Positions 35,097-44,241 of a stretch of 64,000 nt of DNA are shown here, piece by piece. How positions within the stretch are numbered: the first letter of the stretch is position 1; each line of letters begins with the position of its first letter. The DNA is taken from contig CAJOMJ010000001.1 in assembly GCA_905235505.1 (NCBI GenBank), positions 66,553-130,552 of the forward strand, read 5' to 3'. The notes under the pieces were generated by a model. The model was not told the DNA's origin. It made no database searches and worked only from the letters and a program-made list of their open reading frames with translations. The position numbers and the translations under genes were made by a program. Origin of the DNA: Paludibacteraceae bacterium (GTDB lineage: Bacteria; Bacteroidota; Bacteroidia; Bacteroidales; Paludibacteraceae).

Positions 35097-35189
35097 GGGG
35101 AAAGGGGTGAGATGTTCAGCCGAGACGGAGAGGGTATGGTGAGATGGGGAGAGGTCATGGCGCAACAGAGAGACGGTCATGGCGCGACG

Positions 35190-35215
35190 GGAGACGTTCC
35201 AATGCAACGTCTCTA
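35190..35215. repeat. palA variant with a CCAATGC centre
   Basis: GGAGACGTT, CCAATGC, AACGTCTCT, then ACAAAT: perfect 8-bp arms (GAGACGTT/AACGTCTC) and a different centre from the other palA copies. Confidence 0.75.
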
Positions 35216-35260
35216 CAAATAAATTATATTGTTATTACACATTTTCCGTCAATATATATA

Positions 35261-35290
35261 TTGTGTTTTGAAAAATAAGTTGTATCTTTG
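35261..35290 (+). promoter_or_regulatory. Promoter of the Ig-domain secreted protein gene
   Basis: TTG (35261-35263), 19 bp, TATCTTTG (35283-35290); start near 35297, 35 bp before the ATG. Confidence 0.7.
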
Positions 35291-35331
35291 CAAGTGATAA
35301 AGTATGTGTTAACACCAAACCAATATTTGAT

Positions 35332-38300
35332 ATGAAAAACTTGCTCAAAAAGAGCCTTATACTTGCACTCGGGTGCATGATGGTTGGAAATGTATATGCG
35401 ACGAGTCCTGTGGCATTAGCAGCCGGAACTTACGATATGACCGGGGCTCCCAACACAGGGAACTCAAAAGTCTTTAAGATGTATAAAGACATATATTATG
35501 GCAGAAGTGGAAGCGGTCTCACATGCTCTAATGGCATAGAAGCAAAAAGCGGAAGTATGATAGCATTTCAAATAGCCCAAAAGTCTACCATCAAATTTGA
35601 AGTATTAAACTCAAAGAACAAAGAGATTACAGACACTTGGAGTGTAAAGACCATTTCCACAAATGATTTTAATGGAATTATTCAGCAATATGACAATGGA
35701 GGCAAGAATGATACATATTATTCAAACTCTAATTCTGAGATTTGCACAATAAGCATCACACACGGTTCAAAGGCTAACACAACCACCACATCTGAGACCA
35801 ATGAGACTCCTGCATTAGAAGCAGGCATATATGGATTTTACCTATCATCACATACAGCTGACGGAGATTTTGTAACTAAAATAATAATAACATCTTCCGG
35901 CAGCAGTACGGTTATTCCTGTTTCGGGTGTGAATCTGAACAAGACCACGTTGACTATAGAGGAGGGGAAGAGTGAGAAACTGACTGCTACAGTTGACCCG
36001 CGGGGAGCGACCAACACCAAAGTGACCTGGACAAGCAGTGACCCTACGGTGGCTACAGTGGACGCCGATGGTAATATAACGGCATTGAAAGAGGGGACAA
36101 CCGTCATCACAGTAAAGACAGATGACGGAGGATTTACCGCTACATGTACTGTAACGGTGACCAAAAGCACGACACCCATAGTGAAGGTAACAGGTGTAAG
36201 TATTGCCAAGAGCGAGACAGAACTGACGTTGTATATAAATGACACTCACCAAATTACATATAGTGTAAGTCCTGCTGATGCCACCAATAAAGCAGTGACA
36301 TGGAGTGTGGACAACAGTGCTGTGGTGAGTGTGAAAGACGGGCTTGTGACAGCCTTGAAGAAAGGGGATGCAACAGTTACAGTGACCACATTAGAAGGAG
36401 GTTATACCGCACAAAGCATAATACATGTAAAGGAGAAAGAGGTGCCCGTGCCAGGCACAGATTTGACCATTCATGAGACAGAGGTATATGAGAGCAACAA
36501 AGGTTATGGCACCGACCTCACAGTGTTTGACGGAAGAGAGTATGAGGTGTATTATGTAACACGTGATTCAGAAAGCGATTTCTGTGTTGCAACAATAAAC
36601 CAGGATAAAGTCTCAGGTATTACTACAAGAAAATCTGATTATGAATGTACTGCCCTTGATGGTTGGTTTAATCTCAAGGGTACAGGTTGGAGTTCTTCTT
36701 CAGATGCAATGGGTCAGGAGTTTGGCACTATGATCCGCCGTCTTGATCTGGACAACACCTCAGAGTTTACTATGCACATAAAAGGTTTTGACCAATTTGC
36801 CATAGTTGCAAGGGATAAGAAGATAGACGACACATCAGGGGGCTCCAAACCTGAGAATAACAGATTTTTAGAGGTATATGTGGACAATGTATTACAGCCT
36901 CAACAATTCAACACTGCCCCTTCAATCCGCCGATATAATATTTCCACCCAAGAACATGTAATTCGCATAGTACATACAGGCTCAGAAAAGAGTGCTATGT
37001 ATGCTTTTTCTCTTCGAGTTGCCTACGTGCCCAAGCTCAAGAGACTGAATGGCAATGACAGTACGCAGACAGTGATGCAGACACTGCAGATGACTCCCGT
37101 GACCTACTATCTGAAGAACAAAGTGAGTGATGCTGAGTTCAGTTGGTCAGGTACTCCCCTTGCCGGTGTGACTATGCAGAAAGCAGACGGAGACACATTG
37201 ATAGTGTCAGGAACGGCAGGCAGCAAGAACGGCGAGTATAAATACACTATCACTGCCAAAGACGAAGACAGCAAGATAGTCAGCACTATACAAGGCAAGA
37301 TACTGGTAGGGAGCAAGATAACCTACCAGAGGATGATAGACTCGGTGAAGACAGTGTATGAGAAGTCGGCGATAGAGCCTGTGGTGTTCTATTATTACAG
37401 TATAGACAAAGATGACCTCAGTTGGAAATGGACGAGCCAGACACCTGCCGGACTGAGTTTCGCGGTGGATGAGAGCAAGCATACCGTTTCTTTGACAGGT
37501 ACACCGACCACAGTGGGCACTTTCCCCTACGAGTTAAGTCTGAAAGATGCCAACACACTGCAAGGAAAGATAATAGTGGAGTCAAGCAGTCCGGTCGTAG
37601 TGCCCGGTTCGCAGGGTACAATGCTATATCTCTACAAGCAGACAAGGTCAAACGGGGTATATACGGATTTGACCAAGAGTTACAACTATTTTGCCCGCCC
37701 GGCAGGAGGAATGTCAGAGAAAGAGGTGGATTATTCCGCCTATGACTTCATTATCATCTCGGAGGATGTGGATGCCAATAATGATGAGGTGCTGCATATA
37801 ATCAACGATGTGAAGAAACCCGTGCTTAACATGAAGAACTTCACCTACACCACCTCGCGCTTGGGTTGGGGATACCCTGACAATGGCAGTATAACCAATA
37901 CAAAGATAAAAGTCCTTCAGCCGCAGCACCCTGTATTCAAGGGTTTCAATGTGCAGGAAGGCAGTGAGATAGAAGTTCTAAAAGAAGTAAGCGGCAGAGG
38001 TCTGATGCCTACAGAGGTGACTCTGCAAGGCAGTTATGCTCTCGCCACAGCTCCCAAACAAGGTGAGATATATGAAGAAGACGGTGAGCCTGAGACCTTT
38101 ATACATGAGGTGCCGCAGAAGACAAGAGGTGCGAAATACATACTCTTCCCCCTCTCACAACAGTCTGCCTCCAACCTCACCAATGACGGCAAGAAACTGC
38201 TGCAGAATGTGATAGACTATCTCTTATCAACAGAGGAGTCGAAAGTAACACTGCCTGAATTGAGGATAACAGAGTTCAGTATTGACGGGCACAAAGCCAC

Positions 38301-38715
38301 CATAGACGAGAGCAATCAAGAGATACGCTTGGAGATGCCCGAAGGAACCGACCTTACCGCCCTTTCTCCTGTAATCACTGTGGCTGACCAGAAGACCAAA
38401 GTGACCCCCACCTCGGGAAGTGTGCTGAACATGAGTGACAGTTATTTCGGCGTGGACTTTACAGTAAGCGACTTCATCAACAAGAAAGTATATACAGCCT
38501 ATATAACCACTGCCACAGGTTTGGAGAACATGAGTGAGGAGGGTCTTTGGTATGACGGGTCTGTGCTGCACAACCCTCAGGGCAAGTGGGTATATATATA
38601 TAATGTGCAAGGCATGCTCATCACCACCACCAACTCTGACTTCTCCTTCGAGAGTATGCCTCATTCGATGTATATGATTGTGACAGAGACAGGAGTGACG
38701 AAACTGATGAGGTAA
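35332..38715 (+). CDS. Large secreted protein with two Big2 Ig-like domains and a sorting-type C-terminus
   Basis: A 1127-residue exported protein. Signal peptide MKNLLKKSLILALGCMMVGNVYA. Two bacterial Ig-like group 2 domains (about residues 200-280, VSGVNLNKTTLTIEEGKSEK and VTWTSSDPTVATVDADGNIT; and 285-370, VTGVSIAKSETELTLYINDT, VTWSVDNSAVVSVKDGLVT). The middle 500 residues are of unknown fold, with IDSVKTVYEKSAIEPVVFYYY-type segments. The last 60 residues (LYDGSV-type strand, then WVYIYNVQGMLITTTNS and MYMIVTETGVTKLMR) resemble a type IX secretion C-terminal sorting domain. It probably ends on the cell surface. No enzyme motif is seen, so function is unknown. Confidence 0.85.
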   Translation: MKNLLKKSLILALGCMMVGNVYATSPVALAAGTYDMTGAPNTGNSKVFKMYKDIYYGRSGSGLTCSNGIEAKSGSMIAFQIAQKSTIKFEVLNSKNKEITDTWSVKTISTNDFNGIIQQYDNGGKNDTYYSNSNSEICTISITHGSKANTTTTSETNETPALEAGIYGFYLSSHTADGDFVTKIIITSSGSSTVIPVSGVNLNKTTLTIEEGKSEKLTATVDPRGATNTKVTWTSSDPTVATVDADGNITALKEGTTVITVKTDDGGFTATCTVTVTKSTTPIVKVTGVSIAKSETELTLYINDTHQITYSVSPADATNKAVTWSVDNSAVVSVKDGLVTALKKGDATVTVTTLEGGYTAQSIIHVKEKEVPVPGTDLTIHETEVYESNKGYGTDLTVFDGREYEVYYVTRDSESDFCVATINQDKVSGITTRKSDYECTALDGWFNLKGTGWSSSSDAMGQEFGTMIRRLDLDNTSEFTMHIKGFDQFAIVARDKKIDDTSGGSKPENNRFLEVYVDNVLQPQQFNTAPSIRRYNISTQEHVIRIVHTGSEKSAMYAFSLRVAYVPKLKRLNGNDSTQTVMQTLQMTPVTYYLKNKVSDAEFSWSGTPLAGVTMQKADGDTLIVSGTAGSKNGEYKYTITAKDEDSKIVSTIQGKILVGSKITYQRMIDSVKTVYEKSAIEPVVFYYYSIDKDDLSWKWTSQTPAGLSFAVDESKHTVSLTGTPTTVGTFPYELSLKDANTLQGKIIVESSSPVVVPGSQGTMLYLYKQTRSNGVYTDLTKSYNYFARPAGGMSEKEVDYSAYDFIIISEDVDANNDEVLHIINDVKKPVLNMKNFTYTTSRLGWGYPDNGSITNTKIKVLQPQHPVFKGFNVQEGSEIEVLKEVSGRGLMPTEVTLQGSYALATAPKQGEIYEEDGEPETFIHEVPQKTRGAKYILFPLSQQSASNLTNDGKKLLQNVIDYLLSTEESKVTLPELRITEFSIDGHKATIDESNQEIRLEMPEGTDLTALSPVITVADQKTKVTPTSGSVLNMSDSYFGVDFTVSDFINKKVYTAYITTATGLENMSEEGLWYDGSVLHNPQGKWVYIYNVQGMLITTTNSDFSFESMPHSMYMIVTETGVTKLMR

Positions 38716-38810
38716 GAAAGAAACCGAATGTAGAGAAGCGACACCATTATAATCTATAAAGTTTTATCTCAAAGAAGAAACGTCATATAACAAAGAAACA
38801 ACGCAAGAAG

Positions 38811-39623
38811 ATGCGTATAAGAGTGGGAATAAGCATTGCCACTCTTGTGTTGTTATTACCTCTTGTTATAGCTTTTACACTATGGTGGAAAGGTCTGCTG
38901 CCTACACATGAGGAGATGCCCAGATACAAAGAATGGCTGAGGATAATGTTCAGCGGCTGGAAACATACAAGACTACCTGAGGCGGAAGTGATAGGCATAG
39001 ATATATCTCACTATCAAGGCGGTGTGGATTTCGACAACCTCTGTTTTCACCTTGATGCCTCAAGAAAGATGTATAACTCTGCAGAGAAGAACACTACGAA
39101 GCGTGAGGTGGATTTTCTTATAGCCAAAGCCACAGAGGGTGTCCGTATGCACGACTCCTATTATAACAGAAACAAGCAGGGCTGCAGAGACAAGCAGCTG
39201 CTCTTTGGCGCCTACCACTTCTATTCTCCCCAGGCCTCAGCCATCATGCAGGCGGACAACTTCATCAGTTACAGCCAACTGCAGAAAGGAGACCTTGTGC
39301 CGGTGCTTGACATAGAGCCTGTGGACGGCAGACTGCCGATGAAAGACTCGGTGGACAGATGGCTTCGCATAGTGGGGGATTACTATGGCGTAAGACCTAT
39401 AATTTACACCAACGAGAAGACCTATAACAATTATTTCCAGAAGGACAAACGCTTTCAGAAATACCCGTTCTGGATAGCCAGATACGGAGGCAAAGAACCC
39501 AGCAGACACCATGCTATATGGCAGTGTGCAGAGAGCGGCAGAGTGGAAGGTGTTACCGGACCTGTGGATATAGACATATTCCGCGGGAGCAAGGCTGACC
39601 TCAGGCTGTTTATGATAGAATAA
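38811..39623 (+). CDS. Membrane-anchored GH25 lysozyme-like muramidase
   Basis: Cleaves the beta-1,4 bond between MurNAc and GlcNAc. The N-terminal helix (residues about 5-25, GISIATLVLLLPLVIAFTLW) anchors it to the inner membrane or is an uncleaved signal. The catalytic barrel has IGIDISHYQGGVDF, FLIAKATEGVR, FGAYHFYSP and the active-site LVPVLDIEPVDG (Asp-Ile-Glu), then IIYTNEKTYNNYF and WIARYGG. The 270 residues fit a single-domain GH25. Upstream is a 95-bp gap with a degraded palA half; it may be cotranscribed with the Ig-domain gene, but I see no promoter of its own. Confidence 0.92.
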   Translation: MRIRVGISIATLVLLLPLVIAFTLWWKGLLPTHEEMPRYKEWLRIMFSGWKHTRLPEAEVIGIDISHYQGGVDFDNLCFHLDASRKMYNSAEKNTTKREVDFLIAKATEGVRMHDSYYNRNKQGCRDKQLLFGAYHFYSPQASAIMQADNFISYSQLQKGDLVPVLDIEPVDGRLPMKDSVDRWLRIVGDYYGVRPIIYTNEKTYNNYFQKDKRFQKYPFWIARYGGKEPSRHHAIWQCAESGRVEGVTGPVDIDIFRGSKADLRLFMIE

Positions 39624-39630
39624 AGTGAAT

Positions 39631-39661
39631 TTGCAGAGGTGAAATATTTTCACTATCTTTG
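39631..39661 (+). promoter_or_regulatory. Promoter of the nucleosidase-like gene
   Basis: TTG (39631-39633), 20 bp, TATCTTTG (39654-39661), start near 39668, 34 bp before the ATG. Confidence 0.75.
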
Positions 39662-39701
39662 CAGGCAAAAATATAATATAAAAACATAATACATAACATC
39701 T

Positions 39702-40175
39702 ATGAAACTTGTACTTATAGCAGAAGAGCAAGAGAGACAACTCGCAGAACAGTATTTTCCGGGAGTTGAGGTACTCATTACAGGTGTCGGTGCTTTCAAT
39801 ATCATGAAAGCCCTGAGAAACATACCTCTTGATACAGAACTGTTTAACGTTGGTTATGCAGGTAGTAGCAACTTTGAGATAGGCACAATGGTGGAAGTGA
39901 CCGAAGTAAGGCTCAATCACCCCAATGTGCAATATCCGGAGCCTGAGATCTTTCTTTCTCCCATCCCAGAGAACGAACAGACCAAGCAGATAACGACCAA
40001 GGCAGTATGCTACTCGGGTGTGGATTTCTGCCTGCAATCGGACTATAAAGACTGTGTGTTTGACATGGAGCTTGCCTTCATCTGCGGTATGGGCTTCAAG
40101 ACGGTACATGCACTCAAGTACGTGAGCGACAACCTCTCTCTGCATGACTACAGGAAATTAGGGGCAGGAGTGTGA
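39702..40175 (+). CDS. Short phosphorylase-superfamily (nucleosidase-like) protein
   Basis: A 157-residue cytoplasmic protein resembling the nucleoside phosphorylase/MTA-SAH nucleosidase fold: VEVLITGVGAFNIMKAL and ELFNVGYAGSSNFEIGTMV are the substrate-loop motifs, and KDCVFDMELAFICGMGFKTVHALKYVSDN includes an Asp-Met-Glu stretch where the family has its VDMESAA. It is about 70 residues shorter than MTAN (about 230), mainly in the middle, so activity is uncertain. It has its own promoter and is followed directly by GTTTAG array 6. Confidence 0.8.
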   Translation: MKLVLIAEEQERQLAEQYFPGVEVLITGVGAFNIMKALRNIPLDTELFNVGYAGSSNFEIGTMVEVTEVRLNHPNVQYPEPEIFLSPIPENEQTKQITTKAVCYSGVDFCLQSDYKDCVFDMELAFICGMGFKTVHALKYVSDNLSLHDYRKLGAGV

Positions 40176-40180
40176 AAAGG

Positions 40181-40308
40181 GTTTAGAGTTGTTTAGGGTG
40201 GTTTAGAGTGGTTTAGAGTTGTTTAGAGTTGTTTAGAGTTGTTTAGAGTTGTTTAGGGTGGTTTAGAGTTGTTTAGGATTGTTTATGTGGTTTAGAGTGG
40301 TTTAGTGT
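40181..40308 (+). repeat. GTTTAG decamer array 6 (about 13 units)
   Basis: Units GTTTAGAGTT and GTTTAGGGTG from 5 bp past the stop codon; one unit near 40287 is a base or two short, shifting the register. It leads into the composite element at 40311. Confidence 0.95.
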
Positions 40309-40310
40309 GA

Positions 40311-40542
40311 TAAAGTAAAAAGTAAAAATGAAAAATGAAAAAAGCACTAAATAAGAGTCATACAGGGTTCGATAGATTTATCTGCTGAATAATGGTTTAT
40401 GCTTTTATTCAAAACTACATCATCGTACAATGCCCATTTTATTTGAGATAAACTTCAATGGTGGGGAGACGTGACAGTGTCGCGTCTCTACATCGCATCG
40501 TACAACGCCTTATTCATTTATACTTTTTCATTTTTAATTCAT
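40311..40542 (+). repeat. Composite intergenic element, copy 1
   Basis: About 230 bp with the core TCATACAGGGTTCGATAGAT, GAATAATGGTTTATGC, ATCGTACAATGCCCATTTTA and a palA copy at 40464-40492. The left end (AGTAAAAATGAAAAATGAA) and right end (ACTTTTTCATTTTTAATTC) are inverted. The same order occurs at 43191 and 43953. No gene is in the 551-bp gap 40176-40726. Confidence 0.85.
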
Positions 40543-40557
40543 ACCTCTACCATTGCC

Positions 40558-40710
40558 GAGATGCGGCATTGCCACGTCTCCCATGAAAGAGTAACACAAA
40601 CAGAATAACACAAACAGAGTGACAGAAACAGACTACGTAAACAGAGTAACAGAAAAAGAATAACGTAAACAGAGTAACATAAAAAGAAACATAAACAGAA
40701 TAACATAAAC
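40558..40710. repeat. Degraded palA and an ACA-rich quasi-repeat
   Basis: GAGATGCGGCATTGCCACG then TCTC (40558-40583) is a decayed palA. From 40590 about eight loose units like AAACAGAGTAAC run up to the start of the next gene. Nothing coding is seen. Confidence 0.6.
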
Positions 40711-40726
40711 TAAAAACATATAGATC

Positions 40727-42976
40727 ATGAAGAAAGAAAAACAAAACGGTTACAAGTGGACCTTCCAGAACATAGGTGGTGCCACTCGTATTAAGATTCA
40801 GTCGGGTGAGGACTTGAAACATCTTGCCGAGCTTGACAAGAAGATGTGGACAGTGCTCAGTTGCCCTGTGTCAGGACTTGAAATCGAGAGTAAGAGTCTG
40901 CAGTACATGGATGCCGATGCCGACGGCAAGATTCACGTGAATGACATCATCGCTACCACCGACTGGCTTGTGGATGTAATCAAAGATGCTGACACTCTGT
41001 TGCTCGGCACTGACGGTATCGCCCTTAGCGACATCAACCAAGACAGCGAACAGGGTCAACGCCTCTATGCTTCCGCCAAGCAGATACTTGCCAACTTGGG
41101 CAAAGAGGGAGAAGTGGTGACCGTGGCCGACTCAAGCGACAGCATTGCTATCTTCGCCCAGACACGCTTCAACGGTGACGGCATCATCACAGAAGGCAGC
41201 ACCGACGATGAGAACCTCAAGAAAGTGATTGCCTTTGCTACAACCGCCACCGGCGGCGCTCAGGACAGAAGTGGTGTACAAGGTGTTAATGCAGAACAGA
41301 TAGAGGCTTTCTATCAGGCACTTGCAGACTATGCCGCATGGCAGTCAGAGAAACCGGAACTGCCTTACGGTGAAGACACCGACAAGGCGATAGAACTCTT
41401 CAACGCCCTCAACAGCAAGGTGAAAGACTACTTCCTCCGCTCACGCCTTGCCACTTTCTCTGCAGACAGTACTGCCGCACTCGATGTGCAGGTAAGCCGT
41501 ATAGAAGCCATCTCAGCCGAGAACCTCACGGAGAAAGGCGAAGAGATAGCCTCCTACCCTATTCAGCGCGTTACGGGCAGTGACACTCTTGACCTCACAG
41601 CACCCGTGAATCCTGCATGGGCTTCACAGTTTGCAGCTCTGATGAGTATAGCCGTAGATAAGAAAAAGAAGACCCTTACGGAAGCCGAGTGGGACGAGAT
41701 AGGCAGCAAGACTACACCTTATACAGCATGGTTGGCTGCGAAAGCCGGTGCCAATGTGGAGAGTATAGGTATAGAGGAGATAGATAGTCTGCTGAAGAAC
41801 AACGTAAAAGACGAGTTGCTCAAGCTTGTGGAGGAAGACAAGGCTTTGGAAGAGGAGGCTGCAGGAATTGACTGCGTGGACAAACTCACGCACCTCTATC
41901 GCGACTATAATACTATTCTCAACAACTATATCACTCTGCAGGACTTCTACGACAAAGACCAGAACGTGAAGGCTATCTTCCAGGCAGGTACCCTTATCAT
42001 TGACCAGCGCGCCTGCCACCTCTGCATGAGAGTGCAGAACGCGGGTGCACACGCCACTATGGCTCCTGCCAGCGGTATGTATCTGATCTACTGCACTTGC
42101 ACCAGCAAGAAGAAAGCAGCACCTGTTGACATCGTGGCAGCGATGACCATGGGTGAGACAGGCGACCTCTATGTAGGCAAGAATGCTATCTTCTACGACA
42201 GAGACGGTGTGGACTACGATGCAGTAGTAACAAAGATAATTGACAACCCCATCAGTATCAAGCAGGCTTTCTGGTCTCCCTACCGCCGTCTTGCCAAGTG
42301 GATAGAAGACTCCATCAACAAACGCGCAGCAGAGAAAGACTCGAAGATGATGGCAGACACGACTGCCAAGATGCAGGCAGCCCCTGCCAATGCAGCTGCA
42401 GACGGCAAACCTGCGCCACAAGCCTTTGACATAGCCAAGTTTGCAGGTATCTTTGCCGCCATAGGTATGGCTATCGGGTTGGTAGGCGCGGCATTAGCAG
42501 CCTTCTTCTCAGCTTTCACCGCCTGGTGGCACTGGGTAATATTCTTCTGCGTGCTGTTGCTCATCATCTCGGGCCCGAGCATGATAATGGCATGGCTCAA
42601 ACTCCGCAAGCGCAATATCGCGCCGCTTCTGAATGCCAACGGTTGGGCAGTCAACGCATCTTCGAGAGTGAACATACCGTTTGGCGTGACACTGACCGAC
42701 CAAGTGAAATTCCCTGTAGTAAAGACTCCCGACCCGTTTGCAAAGAAAGGTATGCCGACATGGGCCAAGTGGCTCGTGTCAATTCTCTGCATAGCGGTAG
42801 TGGTATGCGGTCTGTGGCTTGGCAACTGCTTCAACAGATGGGGATGCCAGTCACCGCTGCCTTGCTTCAAGAACTCTTCTGAGTGCTGTTCTGAAACTGA
42901 GGTGGTAGAGAGTGCCGAGACGCCTGCCGAGGACGAGGCTGCTTCTGTAGAGACTACGGAAGAAGGAGAAGAGTAG
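40727..42976 (+). CDS. Large protein with an EF-hand-like loop and C-terminal membrane segments, unknown function
   Basis: A 749-residue protein I recognise only as a conserved hypothetical of Bacteroidales. There is no signal peptide; about 560 residues look cytosolic and helical. Residues 62-73 (DADADGKIHVND) form a canonical EF-hand loop; a weaker one follows at about 147-156 (RFNGDGIITE). A membrane hairpin is at about 570-620 (FAAIGMAIGLVGAALAAFF, WHWVIFFCVLLLIISGPSM) and another helix near 690-710 (WLVSILCIAVVVCGLWLG). Cys pairs flank the middle (RACHLCMRV, CTCTSKKK) and the tail (CFKNSSECCSE). The C-terminus is acidic. Calcium binding is inference. It stands alone with GTTTAG arrays in the gaps on both sides. 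Confidence 0.8.
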   Translation: MKKEKQNGYKWTFQNIGGATRIKIQSGEDLKHLAELDKKMWTVLSCPVSGLEIESKSLQYMDADADGKIHVNDIIATTDWLVDVIKDADTLLLGTDGIALSDINQDSEQGQRLYASAKQILANLGKEGEVVTVADSSDSIAIFAQTRFNGDGIITEGSTDDENLKKVIAFATTATGGAQDRSGVQGVNAEQIEAFYQALADYAAWQSEKPELPYGEDTDKAIELFNALNSKVKDYFLRSRLATFSADSTAALDVQVSRIEAISAENLTEKGEEIASYPIQRVTGSDTLDLTAPVNPAWASQFAALMSIAVDKKKKTLTEAEWDEIGSKTTPYTAWLAAKAGANVESIGIEEIDSLLKNNVKDELLKLVEEDKALEEEAAGIDCVDKLTHLYRDYNTILNNYITLQDFYDKDQNVKAIFQAGTLIIDQRACHLCMRVQNAGAHATMAPASGMYLIYCTCTSKKKAAPVDIVAAMTMGETGDLYVGKNAIFYDRDGVDYDAVVTKIIDNPISIKQAFWSPYRRLAKWIEDSINKRAAEKDSKMMADTTAKMQAAPANAAADGKPAPQAFDIAKFAGIFAAIGMAIGLVGAALAAFFSAFTAWWHWVIFFCVLLLIISGPSMIMAWLKLRKRNIAPLLNANGWAVNASSRVNIPFGVTLTDQVKFPVVKTPDPFAKKGMPTWAKWLVSILCIAVVVCGLWLGNCFNRWGCQSPLPCFKNSSECCSETEVVESAETPAEDEAASVETTEEGEE

Positions 42977-42980
42977 TGGG

Positions 42981-43070
42981 GTTTAGAGTGGTTTAGGATT
43001 GTTTAGAATGGTTTAGGATGGTTTAGTGTTGTTTAGGATGGTTTAGGATGGTTTAGTGTTGTTTAGAATT
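42981..43070 (+). repeat. GTTTAG decamer array 7 (9 units)
   Basis: Units such as GTTTAGAGTG, GTTTAGGATT and GTTTAGGATG in strict 10-bp register, 4 bp after the stop codon of the preceding gene. Confidence 0.95.
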
Positions 43071-43137
43071 GTACGTGGTATTGCACCGCTCTATGGTTGA
43101 AGGGGAACAGTCACACTCTATTACTGCGAGTACAAAC

Positions 43138-43167
43138 AAAAGGAACACAAGTTGTTGTGTTCCTTTT
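43138..43167 (+). terminator. Intrinsic terminator downstream of the EF-hand-like gene
   Basis: AAAAGGAACACAA (43138-43150) pairs with TTGTGTTCCTTTT (43155-43167), 13 bp perfect, four-base loop, ending in T. Confidence 0.85.
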
Positions 43168-43190
43168 GTGTTGTTTAGAGTTGATTAGAA

Positions 43191-43409
43191 TGAAAAAGTA
43201 AAAATGAAAAATGAAAAAGGCATTAAATAAAAGTCATACAGGGTCCGAAAGATTTATCAACTGAATAATTGTTAATGCTTTTCTTCAAAAAATGTATATT
43301 ATCGTACAATGCCCATTTTATTTGAGATAAACTTCACTGGTGGGGGAGACGTGACAATGTCGCGTCTCTACGTAGCATCGTACAATGCCTTTTTTAGTTG
43401 TTAATTGTT
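43191..43409 (+). repeat. Composite intergenic element, copy 2
   Basis: TGAAAAAGTAAAAATGAAAA to ATGCCTTTTTTAGTTG, same core as copy 1 (TCATACAGGGTCCGAAAGAT, ATCGTACAATGCCCATTTTA, then palA at 43345-43372 and CATCGTACAATGCC again). It lies in the gap between the EF-hand-like gene (+) and rlmH (-). Confidence 0.9.
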
Positions 43410-43452
43410 TTGAGTGGTTTAGTGTTGTGCGTATGGTGCGGACTGTGTGTAT

Positions 43453-43923
43453 TTATTCATGATGATAGGGTTCACCGCGGAGTATGGTCATTGCGCGATA
43501 TATCTGCTCCACGAAGAACAGTCGTACCATCTGATGTGAGAAAGTCATCTTTGAGAGAGAGAGTTTATGGTTGGCACGCTCATAGACCTCTTTGGAGAAC
43601 CCGTAGGGGCCACCGACTACGAACACCACATTTCTGCCCGCAGACATGAGCTTTTGCATATATGAGGCGAACTCTATGCTCCGCATCTCTTCGCCGTGCT
43701 CGTCAAGCAGCACCACATAATCAGACACCTGCACCTGCGACAATATCTGCCTGCCCTCCTCCGCCTTCTGCTGCTCCTGACTGAGGTTCTTGGCGTTCTT
43801 CAGTTCGGGGATAACCCGCATCTGAAACTGCAGATAGTGCTTCAGCCGCGATTGGTAATCGTCCAAGAGAGTCTGTATGTTACGGTCGGTTGTCTTACCT
43901 ACAACAAGAAATAGTATATTCAT
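43453..43923 (-). CDS. rlmH: 23S rRNA (pseudouridine1915-N3)-methyltransferase RlmH
   Basis: SPOUT-family enzyme that methylates the pseudouridine at position 1915 in helix 69 of 23S rRNA. The 156 residues show the whole fold: MNILFLVVGKTTDRNIQTLLDDY at the N-terminus, YVVLLDEHGEEMRSIEFAS, the SAM-knot VVFVVGGPYGFSKEVYERAN, LSKMTFSHQMVRLFFVEQIYRAMTIL and the C-terminal Tyr-His tail (EPYHHE). Normal length. It is alone on the minus strand, 420 bp from the DUF389 gene, with composite elements on both sides. Confidence 0.96.
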   Translation of the reverse strand: MNILFLVVGKTTDRNIQTLLDDYQSRLKHYLQFQMRVIPELKNAKNLSQEQQKAEEGRQILSQVQVSDYVVLLDEHGEEMRSIEFASYMQKLMSAGRNVVFVVGGPYGFSKEVYERANHKLSLSKMTFSHQMVRLFFVEQIYRAMTILRGEPYHHE

Positions 43924-43952
43924 ACGCAGGGAGGTGTTTAGAGTTGATTAGA

Positions 43953-44241
43953 ATGAAAAAGTAAAAATGAAAAATGAAAAATGAAAAAGGCACTAAATAA
44001 AAGTCATACAGGGTTCGAAAGATTTATCAACTGAATAATGGTTAATGCTTTTTAAATACGTATATCATCTTACCCTTTCTTTTGCATAGTATAATGCTTT
44101 TTGCTATATAGGAGAGACATTTAGTCAAATGTCTCTACATGTGGGCATTTTGAGACGTGACAGTTTTTTTTTGTGTGGAGGGAGACGTGACAATGTCGCG
44201 TCTCTACGTAGCATTGTACAATGCTTTTTTAGTTTTTAATT
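43953..44241 (+). repeat. Composite intergenic element, copy 3, carrying extra palindromes
   Basis: Same left part as copy 2 (AAGTAAAAATGAAAAATG to CAACTGAATAATGGTTAATG). It then diverges: a palB (44112-44141), a partial palA (44151-44165) and a full palA (44181-44206) precede the common right end GCATTGTACAATGC. This looks like insertion of palindromes into the element. Confidence 0.85.
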
